Source: UBA7803 sp041686955 (GTDB lineage: Bacteria > Pseudomonadota > Gammaproteobacteria > Pseudomonadales > Azotimanducaceae). Taken from it: DNA of 7,230 bases. The translations under genes were made by a program, and so were the position numbers. Location of the stretch: positions 1 through 7,230 of the forward strand of contig JAWLCV010000125.1 in assembly GCA_041686955.1 (NCBI GenBank). The letters are read 5' to 3'. Positions 1 to 6,675 of the stretch are shown one piece after another. Within the stretch, counting starts at the first letter, position 1. Every line of letters starts with the position of its first letter. Under the pieces are notes generated by a model. That model was not told the DNA's origin and ran no database searches. It saw only the letters and a list, made by a program, of their open reading frames with translations.

Positions 1-43
1 TGGTCCAGAATTACCTGAGGGTATCGAAACGTTCCGGCAAAGC

Positions 44-50
44 AAGGAGG
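44..50 (+). promoter_or_regulatory. Shine-Dalgarno site that sets the AAA ATPase start
   Basis: AAGGAGG is a near-perfect Shine-Dalgarno sequence. It overlaps the first possible start codon (GTG at 50), which is therefore too close to be used. The next in-frame GTG, at 56, sits 5 nt downstream of the motif, a normal spacing, and is the better start. The rest of positions 1-43 is open in the same frame but holds no ATG/GTG start in it, and I see no convincing promoter there. Confidence 0.7.
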
Positions 51-55
51 TGGCG

Positions 56-1561
56 GTGGCCGAGACCAAGGACCTGGCCATGATTCTCAACGCCCGAATC
101 CCCATCGTCGCCATCGAGTCGGCGGACGAGCGCCGGGTGCTGGGGCTGCTGCTGCGCCTGGCCATGGAACGGCGCCTTTCCTTCTACGAGTGGCGGGTCA
201 CCCGGGGCTTGGAGCTCGGGGGGTTCGGCGCGGCCCCGGAAAACGGCGCCGAGCTCACCGACCCGGAGGCGCTGCTGGCCCACATCGCCGCCACGCCCGG
301 CCCCGGCCTCTACGCGCTGTGCGATTTTCACCCCTATCTGACCGACGCGCCGAAGAACATCCGTTACCTGAAGGACATCGCCCTGGACCAGGAGCGTCTC
401 GGCAACACTGTGGTGCTGGTGAGCCACGCGCTCCAGGTACCCCAGGAGATCGGCCGGGTCACCGCCAAGTTCAACCTGCGCCTGCCCAGCGACGAGGAAC
501 TTCTGGGCCTGGTGCGCAGCGAAGCCCGGGCCTGGTCCGAGCACAACGGCGGCGGCAGCAAAGTGCGCACCGACCAGCGCACCCTGGATCAGCTCGTGGC
601 CAACCTCCGGGGCGTCTCCCACGCCGACGCCAAGGTCCTGATCCGCCACGCGGTCTTCGACGACGGCGCCATCACCGACTCGGACATCCCCGAGGTCAAC
701 CGGCTGAAGTTCGAGCTGATGGACTCCGAAGGCGTGCTGCGCTTCGAGTATGACACCGAGCCCCTGGCACAGGTGGCGGGCCTGGAGAACCTGAAGTCGT
801 GGCTGGCCCTGCGGCGGCGGGCACTCCTCGCGCCGGCCGGCGCCCGGGCCGATGCCGACCGCCCCCGCGGGGTGCTGCTGCTCGGGGTTCAGGGGGGCGG
901 GAAGAGCCTGGCCGCCCGGGCCATCGCCGGCTTCTGGGGCATACCGCTCCTGCGGCTGGATTTCGGCACCCTCTACAACAAGTACTTCGGCGAGACCGAG
1001 CGCAACCTGCGCAACTCACTGACGCAAGCCGAGCTCATGGCCCCCTGCGTGCTGTGGATGGACGAGATCGAGAAAGGGGTCGCGACCGGCGGCTCCGACA
1101 ATGCCACCTCCAAGCGGGTGCTCTCCACCCTGCTCACCTGGATGGCGGAAAACCGGAAACCCGTGTTCATCGTCGCCACCGCGAACGACATCGCCGACCT
1201 GCCGCCGGAGCTGGTGCGTAAGGGGCGGCTGGACGAGGTGTTCTTCGTCGACCTGCCCGAGGCGCCGGTACGGGAGGAGATCTTCCGCATCCACCTCACC
1301 AAGCGCGGCCTGGATGCCGCCGGCTACGACCTGCCGGCGCTGGCCGCAGCCGCGGAGGGGTTCACCGGCGCCGAGATCGAGGAAGCGGTGGTGTCCGCAC
1401 GCTACCTGGCGGGCGCCCGAGCCGAGGACGGCGCCGCGGCGGAGGTGACTCAGGAGGATCTGATGGGCGCCGTGAGCCGAACCGTGCCCATGTCGGTGAT
1501 GCGCGCGGAGAGCGTCCAGGCGCTTCGAGCCTGGGCGCGGGAGCGCACGGTTCCCGCCTAG
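56..1561 (+). CDS. AAA+ ATPase, Ycf46-like
   Basis: A 501-residue protein when started at GTG 56 (503 if at GTG 50). The C-terminal half is a classical AAA module. The Walker A motif GVQGGGKS lies at residues 277-284 and the Walker B motif VLWMDE ends at D336-E337. Before it comes a pore-loop-like KYFGETERNLR segment. A sensor-1 Asn lies at about 377 (ATAND), and two Arg-finger candidates, R388 and R391, lie in VRKGRLDE. A FTGAEIEE helix with the sensor-2 region follows, and the C-terminus is RAWARERTVPA. The N-terminal ~200 residues look like a second, degenerate P-loop fold with no Walker A. This architecture matches the Ycf46 family of cyanobacteria, plastids and proteobacteria; a cyanobacterial member has been linked to CO2/photosynthesis regulation. 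The substrate here is unknown, and no membrane segment or protease domain is visible, so it is not FtsH. It stands alone on the + strand and converges on the minus-strand operon. Confidence 0.85.
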   Translation: MAETKDLAMILNARIPIVAIESADERRVLGLLLRLAMERRLSFYEWRVTRGLELGGFGAAPENGAELTDPEALLAHIAATPGPGLYALCDFHPYLTDAPKNIRYLKDIALDQERLGNTVVLVSHALQVPQEIGRVTAKFNLRLPSDEELLGLVRSEARAWSEHNGGGSKVRTDQRTLDQLVANLRGVSHADAKVLIRHAVFDDGAITDSDIPEVNRLKFELMDSEGVLRFEYDTEPLAQVAGLENLKSWLALRRRALLAPAGARADADRPRGVLLLGVQGGGKSLAARAIAGFWGIPLLRLDFGTLYNKYFGETERNLRNSLTQAELMAPCVLWMDEIEKGVATGGSDNATSKRVLSTLLTWMAENRKPVFIVATANDIADLPPELVRKGRLDEVFFVDLPEAPVREEIFRIHLTKRGLDAAGYDLPALAAAAEGFTGAEIEEAVVSARYLAGARAEDGAAAEVTQEDLMGAVSRTVPMSVMRAESVQALRAWARERTVPA

Positions 1562-2487
1562 GAGCCGGCCAGGGGGCGCGCGTCCAGACCCTGCTCGGCC
1601 AGCAGAAACGCCGCCAGAAAGCGCTCCCGCCGGCTGCCTCCGGCGACGGCGAAGCACTCGGTCCGCGGCAGGGCACGGGCCGCCCGACGGATGGAACCGA
1701 GGGAAACCCGCAGCGCGGCCGGCTCCGCGGTGGCGGGCGGGAGCGCCACCAGGCGGCGCCCGCCGGGCTCGGCCAGCGGTGGCACCACGGCGTCGAGCAG
1801 CCAGCGCTGGAAATCATCCGCAGCCAGGCGCACGGTGGCCCCGGCACGGGTCATGATGACGCTGGCGTTGCGTGCGCACCCGGTCACCAAGGCGTCCTCG
1901 CCGAAGAGTTGACCCGGCTCGACGCGCGCCAGCCGCGCGCCGTCCGGGTCTACGATCTCCGCCTCGCCTTCGGCGAGCACGTAGCAGTGGTCCCCCGCCT
2001 CCCCCGCCACGATCACCGCGACGCCGGCGTCGTGGACGGTCAGCGTCATGGCCCGCAGCACGCGCTGCCAGTCCGCGGGCGCCAGCCGCTGCATGAGCGG
2101 CGAGGCGAGAAACCGCCGCTGCCAGGCTTCCGGATCCGTGTCCACCTCCGGCATCCCCAGACCCTCCGGCGCCCAGGCCTGCTCGAGGACGTGAGGTTCC
2201 AACCGCAGGAAGGTGGCGGCGGTGAGGGTTTCGACCCCGGCGCAGCCGGGATACACGGGACGCCGCGCCGGCTCGGAACCGGCGGTCACGGCGCGGGCGC
2301 GCCCGCCCTCCAGCAGCCGAACCCGCCCGGTCAGCAGGTAGTAGTGACCCGTGAGGGTGCGGCCGGGCCGCACCAGCCAACGCCCCGGCGGCAGACGCAC
2401 CCGCCGCGACTGGTCCGCCAGGGCCGCCAACGCCGCCGCCGGCAGATCCTCGAAACCGATGAACCCTCTGAGCAAGTCCGCCAGCAT
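1558..2487 (-). CDS. Protein with two cyclic-nucleotide-binding-like domains and a rhodanese-like C-terminus
   Basis: 309 residues, ATG at 2487. Residues ~1-100 read as a cNMP-binding beta-roll (YYLLTGRVRLLEGG) but lack the phosphate-binding cassette. Residues ~130-232 form a second, better cNMP domain: GEAGDHCYVLAEGEAEIVD, then LFGEDALVTGCARNASV. In that cassette the usual Glu (E197) and Arg (R206) are kept, but the usual Ser/Thr after the Arg is Asn. Residues ~245-309 resemble the second half of a rhodanese (LGSIRRAARALP, then GGSRRERFLAAFLLAEQG, LDARPLAGS). My alignment puts Val281 where the catalytic Cys should be, so sulfurtransferase activity is unlikely. There is no helix-turn-helix, so this is not a CRP/FNR-type transcription factor; a sensory or scaffolding role is inference. 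It lies 57 nt after purD, probably last in that operon. No good Shine-Dalgarno precedes the ATG (only GGGCCC), so the start is moderately sure. Confidence 0.75.
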   Translation of the reverse strand: MLADLLRGFIGFEDLPAAALAALADQSRRVRLPPGRWLVRPGRTLTGHYYLLTGRVRLLEGGRARAVTAGSEPARRPVYPGCAGVETLTAATFLRLEPHVLEQAWAPEGLGMPEVDTDPEAWQRRFLASPLMQRLAPADWQRVLRAMTLTVHDAGVAVIVAGEAGDHCYVLAEGEAEIVDPDGARLARVEPGQLFGEDALVTGCARNASVIMTRAGATVRLAADDFQRWLLDAVVPPLAEPGGRRLVALPPATAEPAALRVSLGSIRRAARALPRTECFAVAGGSRRERFLAAFLLAEQGLDARPLAGS

Positions 2488-2515
2488 GGGCCCAGCATGG
2501 CGGCGCCGGGTGCGG

Positions 2516-2535
2516 CGGTCAGCGGCCGATGACCG
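2516..2535 (-). other. Small stem-loop in the purD–cNMP gene spacer
   Basis: The 57-nt spacer at 2488-2544 holds an exact 6-bp inverted repeat, CGGTCA/TGACCG, with an 8-nt loop. An alternative 5-bp stem (GGCCG/CGGCC at 2524-2538) overlaps it. No T-run follows on the minus strand, so it is not a convincing intrinsic terminator. It could be an mRNA processing or stabilising structure, or simply chance in GC-rich DNA. Confidence 0.3.
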
Positions 2536-2544
2536 GCCCGAGGG

Positions 2545-3834
2545 TCAGACGGAAGCCATGCGGGCCAGAGCCCGGTGGCCGATGTCGGTTCGGAAGTAGC
2601 AATCCGCCCAGCGGATGCGCGCCACGCCCTGATAGGCACGGGCCTGGGCGGCGGCCACGTCGGCGCCGAGCCCCACCACGCAGAGCACCCGGCCGCCGCT
2701 GGTGACGACCCGCCCGTCCTCATCGCGGGTGCCGGCGTGGAACACCTTCAGATCCTCGCCGTCCACCCCGTCCAGCCCTTCGATGGTATCTCCCTGGCGG
2801 TAGCTGCCCGGATAGCCGCCCGCGGCCATCACCACGCCCAGCGCCACCCGCGGATCCCACTCGAGCTCCGCCCCCGCCAGGCCGCCGTCCAGGGCCCGCC
2901 GGGACAGCTCCACCAGGTCGGAGCGCAGCCGCATCATCACCGGCTGAGCCTCCGGGTCCCCGAAGCGGCAGTTGAACTCGATCACCTTGGGCGCGCCGTC
3001 GGGGGTGATCATGAGTCCGGCGTAGAGGAATCCCACGTAGGGGTGGCCGTCGGCCGCCATGCCCGCCACCGTGGGCTCGATCACCTCGGCCATGATCCGC
3101 CGATGCACCTCCGGGGTCACCACCGGCGCCGGGGAATAGGCGCCCATGCCGCCGGTGTTGGGGCCGGTGTCGCCGTCGTCCCGCGCCTTGTGATCCTGTG
3201 ACGAGGCGAAGGGCACCGCCACCCGGCCGTCGCACAGACAGATGAAGCTGGCTTCCTCCCCCTGAAGGAACTCCTCCACCACCACCCGTTGGCCGGCGGC
3301 GCCGAACGCGCCCTCGGAGAGCATGGCGCGCACCGCCTGCACCGCCTCGTCTTCGCTACGGGCCACCACCACGCCCTTGCCCGCCGCCAGACCGTCCGCC
3401 TTCACCACGATGGGGGCACCCTCGGCGCGCACGTAGGCCTCGGCTTCGTCGGGATCCGTGAAGGTGCGGTAGCGGGCCGTGGGGATACGGTGGCGGGCCA
3501 GAAAATCCTTGGTGAAGGCCTTGGAGCCTTCCAGTTGGGCGGCCGCCGCAGTGGGCCCCAGGCAGGGGAGCCCGGCGGCGTCGAAACGGTCGCGGATGCC
3601 CGCCACCAGCGGGGCTTCGGGGCCGACGATGGTCAGCGCCACCGCTTCGCGCCGCGCCAGCGCCACCAGACCGTCCAGATCGTCCGCCGCCACCTCCACG
3701 TTCCTGAGACCCGGCTCCCGGGCGGTGCCGGCGTTGCCGGGGGCCACCAGCACCTGCTTCACGCCGCGGCCGGACAGGGCCTTCCACGCCAGGGCGTGCT
3801 CGCGTCCGCCGTTACCCACCACCAGTATTTTCAT
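2545..3834 (-). CDS. purD: Phosphoribosylamine–glycine ligase (GAR synthetase)
   Basis: 429 residues, the same length as the E. coli enzyme. It catalyses the second step of de novo purine synthesis in the cytoplasm: phosphoribosylamine + glycine + ATP gives glycinamide ribonucleotide. The N-terminal dinucleotide-like motif VVGNGGREHALAWK is at residues 5-18. The ATP-grasp core includes LEGSKAFTKDFL (101-112), VVKADGLAAGKGVVVA (143-158), VVVEEFLQGEEAS (184-196) and SSQDHKARDDGDTGPNTGGMG (start at 211). The metal-binding IEFNCRFGDPEAQ is at 285-297. The C-terminal domain is complete (AGTRDEDGRVVTSGGRVLCVVG). The ATG at 3834 follows the purH stop by 19 nt, with a GGGGA Shine-Dalgarno-like stretch 4 nt before it. 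No key residue is missing. PurD and PurH act at different steps of the pathway (2 and 9-10) but are commonly adjacent. Confidence 0.98.
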   Translation of the reverse strand: MKILVVGNGGREHALAWKALSGRGVKQVLVAPGNAGTAREPGLRNVEVAADDLDGLVALARREAVALTIVGPEAPLVAGIRDRFDAAGLPCLGPTAAAAQLEGSKAFTKDFLARHRIPTARYRTFTDPDEAEAYVRAEGAPIVVKADGLAAGKGVVVARSEDEAVQAVRAMLSEGAFGAAGQRVVVEEFLQGEEASFICLCDGRVAVPFASSQDHKARDDGDTGPNTGGMGAYSPAPVVTPEVHRRIMAEVIEPTVAGMAADGHPYVGFLYAGLMITPDGAPKVIEFNCRFGDPEAQPVMMRLRSDLVELSRRALDGGLAGAELEWDPRVALGVVMAAGGYPGSYRQGDTIEGLDGVDGEDLKVFHAGTRDEDGRVVTSGGRVLCVVGLGADVAAAQARAYQGVARIRWADCYFRTDIGHRALARMASV

Positions 3835-3853
3835 GCCGTCCCCGCGTCCGTGT

Positions 3854-5419
3854 TCAGTGTCGAAAGTGGCGCACGCCGGTGAACACCATGGCCATGCCGT
3901 GCTCGTCGGCGGCCGCCACCACCTCGTCGTCGCGTACCGAGCCGCCGGGCTGGATCACCGCCGTGATGCCGGCCTCCGCCGCGGCGTCCATGCCGTCGCG
4001 GAAGGGAAAGAAGGCATCCGAGGCCATGACGGAGCCCGCCACCTCGAGCCCTTCGTCCGCCGCCTTCAGGCCGGCGATGCGGGCGCTCACCACCCGGCTC
4101 ATCTGGCCGGCGCCGACCCCCACCGTGCGGCCTTTCCGGGCGTAGACGATGGCGTTGGACTTCACGAACCAGGCCACCTTCCAGGCGAACAGCAGGTCGA
4201 CCATTTCCGCGTCGGTGGGCTGACGCCGGGTCACCACCCGCAGGGCGGCCTCGTCGAGGCACAGCTCGTCGGCGGTCTGCACCAGGAGACCGCCCCCCAC
4301 CCGCTTGTACTCGAGGCCGCGCCCGCGGGAATCGAGCGGGCCGCAGGCGAGCAGCCGCACGTTCTTCTTACGCCGCGCCGCCGCCACGGCGGCATCGTCC
4401 ACCTCCGGCGCGATCACAACCTCGACGAACTGCTGCTCGAGGATCGCCTCCAGCGTGTCGCCGGTCAGCGTCCGGTTGAAGGCGATGATGCCGCCGAAGG
4501 CCGAGGTGGGGTCAGTGGCGAAGGCGCGCCGGTACGCCTCCAGCAGATCTCCCGCCACCGCCACGCCGCAGGGATTGGCGTGCTTGACGATGACGCAGGC
4601 CGGCACGTCGAACGCCTTGACGCACTCGAGCGCCGCGTCTGTGTCCGCGACGTTGTTGAACGACAACGCCCTGCCCTGAAGCTGGCGAAGACCCGCCACG
4701 GTGCCCGTGGCTGCCCCGCCGGGCCGAACCTCCCGATAGAACGCCGCCTGCTGGTGCGGATTCTCGCCGTAGCGCATGTCTTCGAGCTTGTCGAAGGTGA
4801 GGGAGAGAGACGCCGGCAGCAGCTCGCCGGCGCCCAGGTACGCGGCCACCAGGGCGTCGTAGCGGGCCGTGTGCCGGAAGGCCTTCACCGCCAGCTCCCG
4901 CCGCAGCGCCCGATCGGTGCCCTCCATCCGCTCCAGCGCCTCCAGCAGCCTCGGGTAGTCCGCCGGATCCACCACCACCGCCACGTCCGCGTGATTCTTG
5001 GCCGCGGCGCGCACCATGGTGGGACCGCCGATGTCGATGTTCTCGATGGCCAGCGCCTCGGTGCAGTCCTCCCGGGCCACCGTGGCCTCGAAGGGGTAGA
5101 GATTGACCACCACCAGGTCGATGGGACCGATGCCGTGCTCCGCCATCACCGCATCGTCCCGACCCCGCCGGCCGAGAATGCCGCCGTGGATCATCGGGTG
5201 CAGGGTCTTGACCCGCCCGTCCATGATCTCCGGGAAACCGGTGTGGGCGGACACCTCCTTCACCGCGACCCCGGCGGCCTGCAAGGTGGCGAAGGTGCCG
5301 CCGGTGGAGAGGATCTCCACCCCGCGCCGCGCCAGCGCCTGGCCCAGCTCGACGAGCCCCGTCTTGTCCGAAACGCTGATGAGCGCCCGGGTGGGTGTGC
5401 GAAGGTCGGATGCGTTCAT
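3854..5419 (-). CDS. purH: Bifunctional AICAR transformylase / IMP cyclohydrolase
   Basis: 521 residues, close to the usual ~525-530. It carries out the last two steps of de novo IMP synthesis: formyl transfer from 10-formyl-tetrahydrofolate to AICAR, then ring closure. The N-terminal IMP cyclohydrolase (MGS-like) domain shows ISVSDKTGLVELG (13-25), ILSTGGT (36-42), DGRVKTLHP (67-75) and the ENIDIGGPTMVRAAAKNH segment (126-143). The transformylase part shows RYGENPHQQAAFYR (216-229), LSFNNVADTDAA (252-263) and the catalytic Lys279-His280 pair in VIVKHANPCG. Also present are DPTSAFGGIIAFNR (303-316) and SNAIVYA (421-427). The end, IQPGGSVRDDEVVAAADEHG, is complete. The start chosen is ATG 5419, which overlaps the fis stop as ATGA and begins just before the conserved ALISVSDKTG; the frame is open to 5521 but that stretch codes for fis. 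The nearest Shine-Dalgarno-like element is a weak GGA, so translation is probably coupled to fis. Confidence 0.98.
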   Translation of the reverse strand: MNASDLRTPTRALISVSDKTGLVELGQALARRGVEILSTGGTFATLQAAGVAVKEVSAHTGFPEIMDGRVKTLHPMIHGGILGRRGRDDAVMAEHGIGPIDLVVVNLYPFEATVAREDCTEALAIENIDIGGPTMVRAAAKNHADVAVVVDPADYPRLLEALERMEGTDRALRRELAVKAFRHTARYDALVAAYLGAGELLPASLSLTFDKLEDMRYGENPHQQAAFYREVRPGGAATGTVAGLRQLQGRALSFNNVADTDAALECVKAFDVPACVIVKHANPCGVAVAGDLLEAYRRAFATDPTSAFGGIIAFNRTLTGDTLEAILEQQFVEVVIAPEVDDAAVAAARRKKNVRLLACGPLDSRGRGLEYKRVGGGLLVQTADELCLDEAALRVVTRRQPTDAEMVDLLFAWKVAWFVKSNAIVYARKGRTVGVGAGQMSRVVSARIAGLKAADEGLEVAGSVMASDAFFPFRDGMDAAAEAGITAVIQPGGSVRDDEVVAAADEHGMAMVFTGVRHFRH

Positions 5420-5667
5420 AGGATTCCGTGGTTCTTCAGTTTCTTTCTCAGGGTGCCCCGGCTGAGCCCGAGCACCTCCGCGGCCTGGCTCTGATTGTCG
5501 CCCACGTAGCTCATGACGCACACCAAGAGCGGCGCCTCCACCTCCCCCATCACCACCCGGTACAGATCACACGGCAGCTCGCCGTCGAGCATGGCGAAGT
5601 AGTCGCCGAGCAGGCGCTCCACCTGCTGTCGCAGGGTGCCCTGGTCCGGGCCGCCGCTGCGGGTCAC
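5416..5667 (-). CDS. fis: Fis, DNA-binding nucleoid protein / transcriptional activator
   Basis: 83 residues with GTG 5667 as start. The C-terminal helix-turn-helix is unmistakable: GDNQSQAAEVLGLSRGTLRKKL at residues 56-77, ending KNHGIL; E. coli Fis has a nearly identical GNQTRAA…RGTLRKKLKKYG. The dimerisation helices lie at about 11-53 (LRQQVERLLGDYFAMLDG, then LYRVVMGEVEAPLLVCVMSYV). Fis bends DNA, activates stable-RNA promoters and shapes the nucleoid in fast growth. GTG 5667 overlaps the dusB stop as GTGA, with an AAGGG element about 8 nt upstream. The frame is open further back to an ATG at 5781, but that would run inside dusB and give an unconserved Arg/Gly-rich leader. The protein is ~15 residues shorter than E. 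coli Fis (98), the loss being at the N-terminus, where the E. coli invertase-contacting beta-hairpin arms lie. It sits between dusB and purH and overlaps both. Confidence 0.95.
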   Translation of the reverse strand: MTRSGGPDQGTLRQQVERLLGDYFAMLDGELPCDLYRVVMGEVEAPLLVCVMSYVGDNQSQAAEVLGLSRGTLRKKLKNHGIL

Positions 5668-6653
5668 GCGGCTGCCCTTGCCGATCCGGCCAGCAGCCAG
5701 TCGAGCTGCGCCGGGGCCTCTGCGAGGTGATTGAACTCGCTGGCCACGGCCGGCTCCACGGCCATGCCCGCCAGGTACCATTGCACGTGCTTGCGCGCGA
5801 CGCGCACGCCCCGGTCACCGTAAAAGCGATGCAGGGAAGCCACGTGCTCCACCATCACCGCCCACTTCCCGGCCGGGCTGGGTTCCCGGCGGCCCGGGTC
5901 CGCCATCATGCCCGGCAGCCACGGAGCGCCCAGGGCCGCGCGGCCCACCATCACGCCGTCGACGCCGGTACGCTCGAGCACCCGGCGGGCCTGCTCCGGG
6001 GCGACGATGTCGCCGTTGGCGAACACGGGCACCGCGAGTCGGGCCTTGATCTCGGCCACGGTGTCGAGCTCCGCTGCGCCGGAGAAACCGCAGGCTCGAG
6101 TGCGCCCGTGCACGGCCACCGCCGCCACCCCTTCGTCCTCGAGCCGACGCGCGATCTCCACGCCGTTCTTCTGCTGCGGCGAATATCCGGTGCGCATTTT
6201 CACGGTGACCGGCGCCTTCACGGCGCGCACCGTGGCGCGGACGATGGCCGCCACCAGATCCGGATCCGCCAGCAGCTGGGAACCCGCGGCCTTGCGGCAC
6301 ACTTTCTTGGCGGGGCAGCCGAAGTTGATGTCGATGATCTGGGCCCCCTCGTCCACGTGGCGCCGCGCCGCCTCGGCCACCATCGCCGGGTCGCCGCCGG
6401 CGATCTGCACGGCCCGTGGCTCGATGCCGTCCACCGGCACGCGCCGCAGCCGGCTCTTGGACGTGTCCCACAGCGCCCCCTTCACCCCGACCATTTCCGA
6501 GACCACGTACCCCACGCCGAAGCGCCAGGCCAGCTCGCGGAAGGGAGCGTCGGTGATGCCCGCCATGGGCGCCAGGAGTATGGGATTGCGGAGCTTGTAG
6601 GGCCCGATGCTAACCACGTCGCGCAGGGGTGCCTTCGAAGGAAGGGGCGACAT
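5664..6653 (-). CDS. dusB: tRNA-dihydrouridine synthase B
   Basis: 329 residues (E. coli DusB is 321). A flavin (FMN) enzyme that uses NADPH to reduce specific uridines in tRNA to dihydrouridine. The TIM-barrel motifs appear in order: ILLAPMAGITDAPFRELAWRFG (from 25), SEMVG (52-56), VQIAGGDP (82-89) and the catalytic-loop Cys113 in DINFGCPAKKVCRKAAGSQLL. Next come VKMRTGY (151-157), VHGRTRACGFSG (181-192), ANGDI (212-216), GVMVGRAALGAPWL (233-246) and the C-terminal helical domain with VARKHVQWYLAG (285-296). ATG 6653 was chosen: it leaves ~13 residues more than E. coli before the conserved IGPYKLRNPILLAPMAG. A GTG at residue 13 is an alternative. The frame stays open far upstream to 7112, but that stretch is the DUF3426 gene in another frame. 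The DUF3426 stop lies 8 nt upstream, and a hairpin covers the weak ribosome binding region. A dusB–fis operon is well known in enteric bacteria and pseudomonads. Confidence 0.97.
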   Translation of the reverse strand: MSPLPSKAPLRDVVSIGPYKLRNPILLAPMAGITDAPFRELAWRFGVGYVVSEMVGVKGALWDTSKSRLRRVPVDGIEPRAVQIAGGDPAMVAEAARRHVDEGAQIIDINFGCPAKKVCRKAAGSQLLADPDLVAAIVRATVRAVKAPVTVKMRTGYSPQQKNGVEIARRLEDEGVAAVAVHGRTRACGFSGAAELDTVAEIKARLAVPVFANGDIVAPEQARRVLERTGVDGVMVGRAALGAPWLPGMMADPGRREPSPAGKWAVMVEHVASLHRFYGDRGVRVARKHVQWYLAGMAVEPAVASEFNHLAEAPAQLDWLLAGSARAAA

Positions 6654-6655
6654 GA

Positions 6656-6675
6656 TACGCTTCAGCGGAAGCGTA
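6656..6675 (-). promoter_or_regulatory. Hairpin over the dusB translation start region
   Basis: A perfect 7-bp inverted repeat (TACGCTT, loop CCGCTG, AAGCGTA, read on the minus strand) ends 2 nt before the dusB ATG. It contains the DUF3426 stop codon (6662-6664) and the only purine-rich candidate for the dusB ribosome binding site (GAAGCG). In the mRNA it would hide that site until ribosomes finishing the DUF3426 gene open it. The structure is seen in the sequence; the coupling role is inference. It is preceded by a run of six T on the minus strand, a rare AT-rich spot here. A T-run before rather than after the stem does not fit a terminator of the operon. Confidence 0.45.

Noticed and set aside
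11..649. Minus-strand frame of about 210 codons opposite the AAA ATPase N-terminus
   Set aside because: Low-complexity translation with no motif; the + strand frame has a strong Shine-Dalgarno and a clear AAA domain.
2516..2535. Intrinsic terminator after purD
   Set aside because: The stem is only 6 bp and is not followed by a T-run on the transcribed strand.
3479..5494. Open + strand frame of about 670 codons antisense to purH and purD
   Set aside because: It lies entirely opposite two clear enzymes, its translation is His/Arg/Gly-rich with no recognisable domain, and long antisense frames are expected in very GC-rich genes.
5420..5521. 34-residue N-terminal extension of PurH
   Set aside because: This stretch encodes the conserved Fis helix-turn-helix; PurH proteins begin just before ISVSDKTG, matching ATG 5419.
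5668..5781. Longer Fis beginning at ATG 5781
   Set aside because: It would lie inside dusB and add an Arg/Gly-rich leader unlike any Fis; GTG 5667 has a Shine-Dalgarno-like element and a 4-nt coupling overlap.
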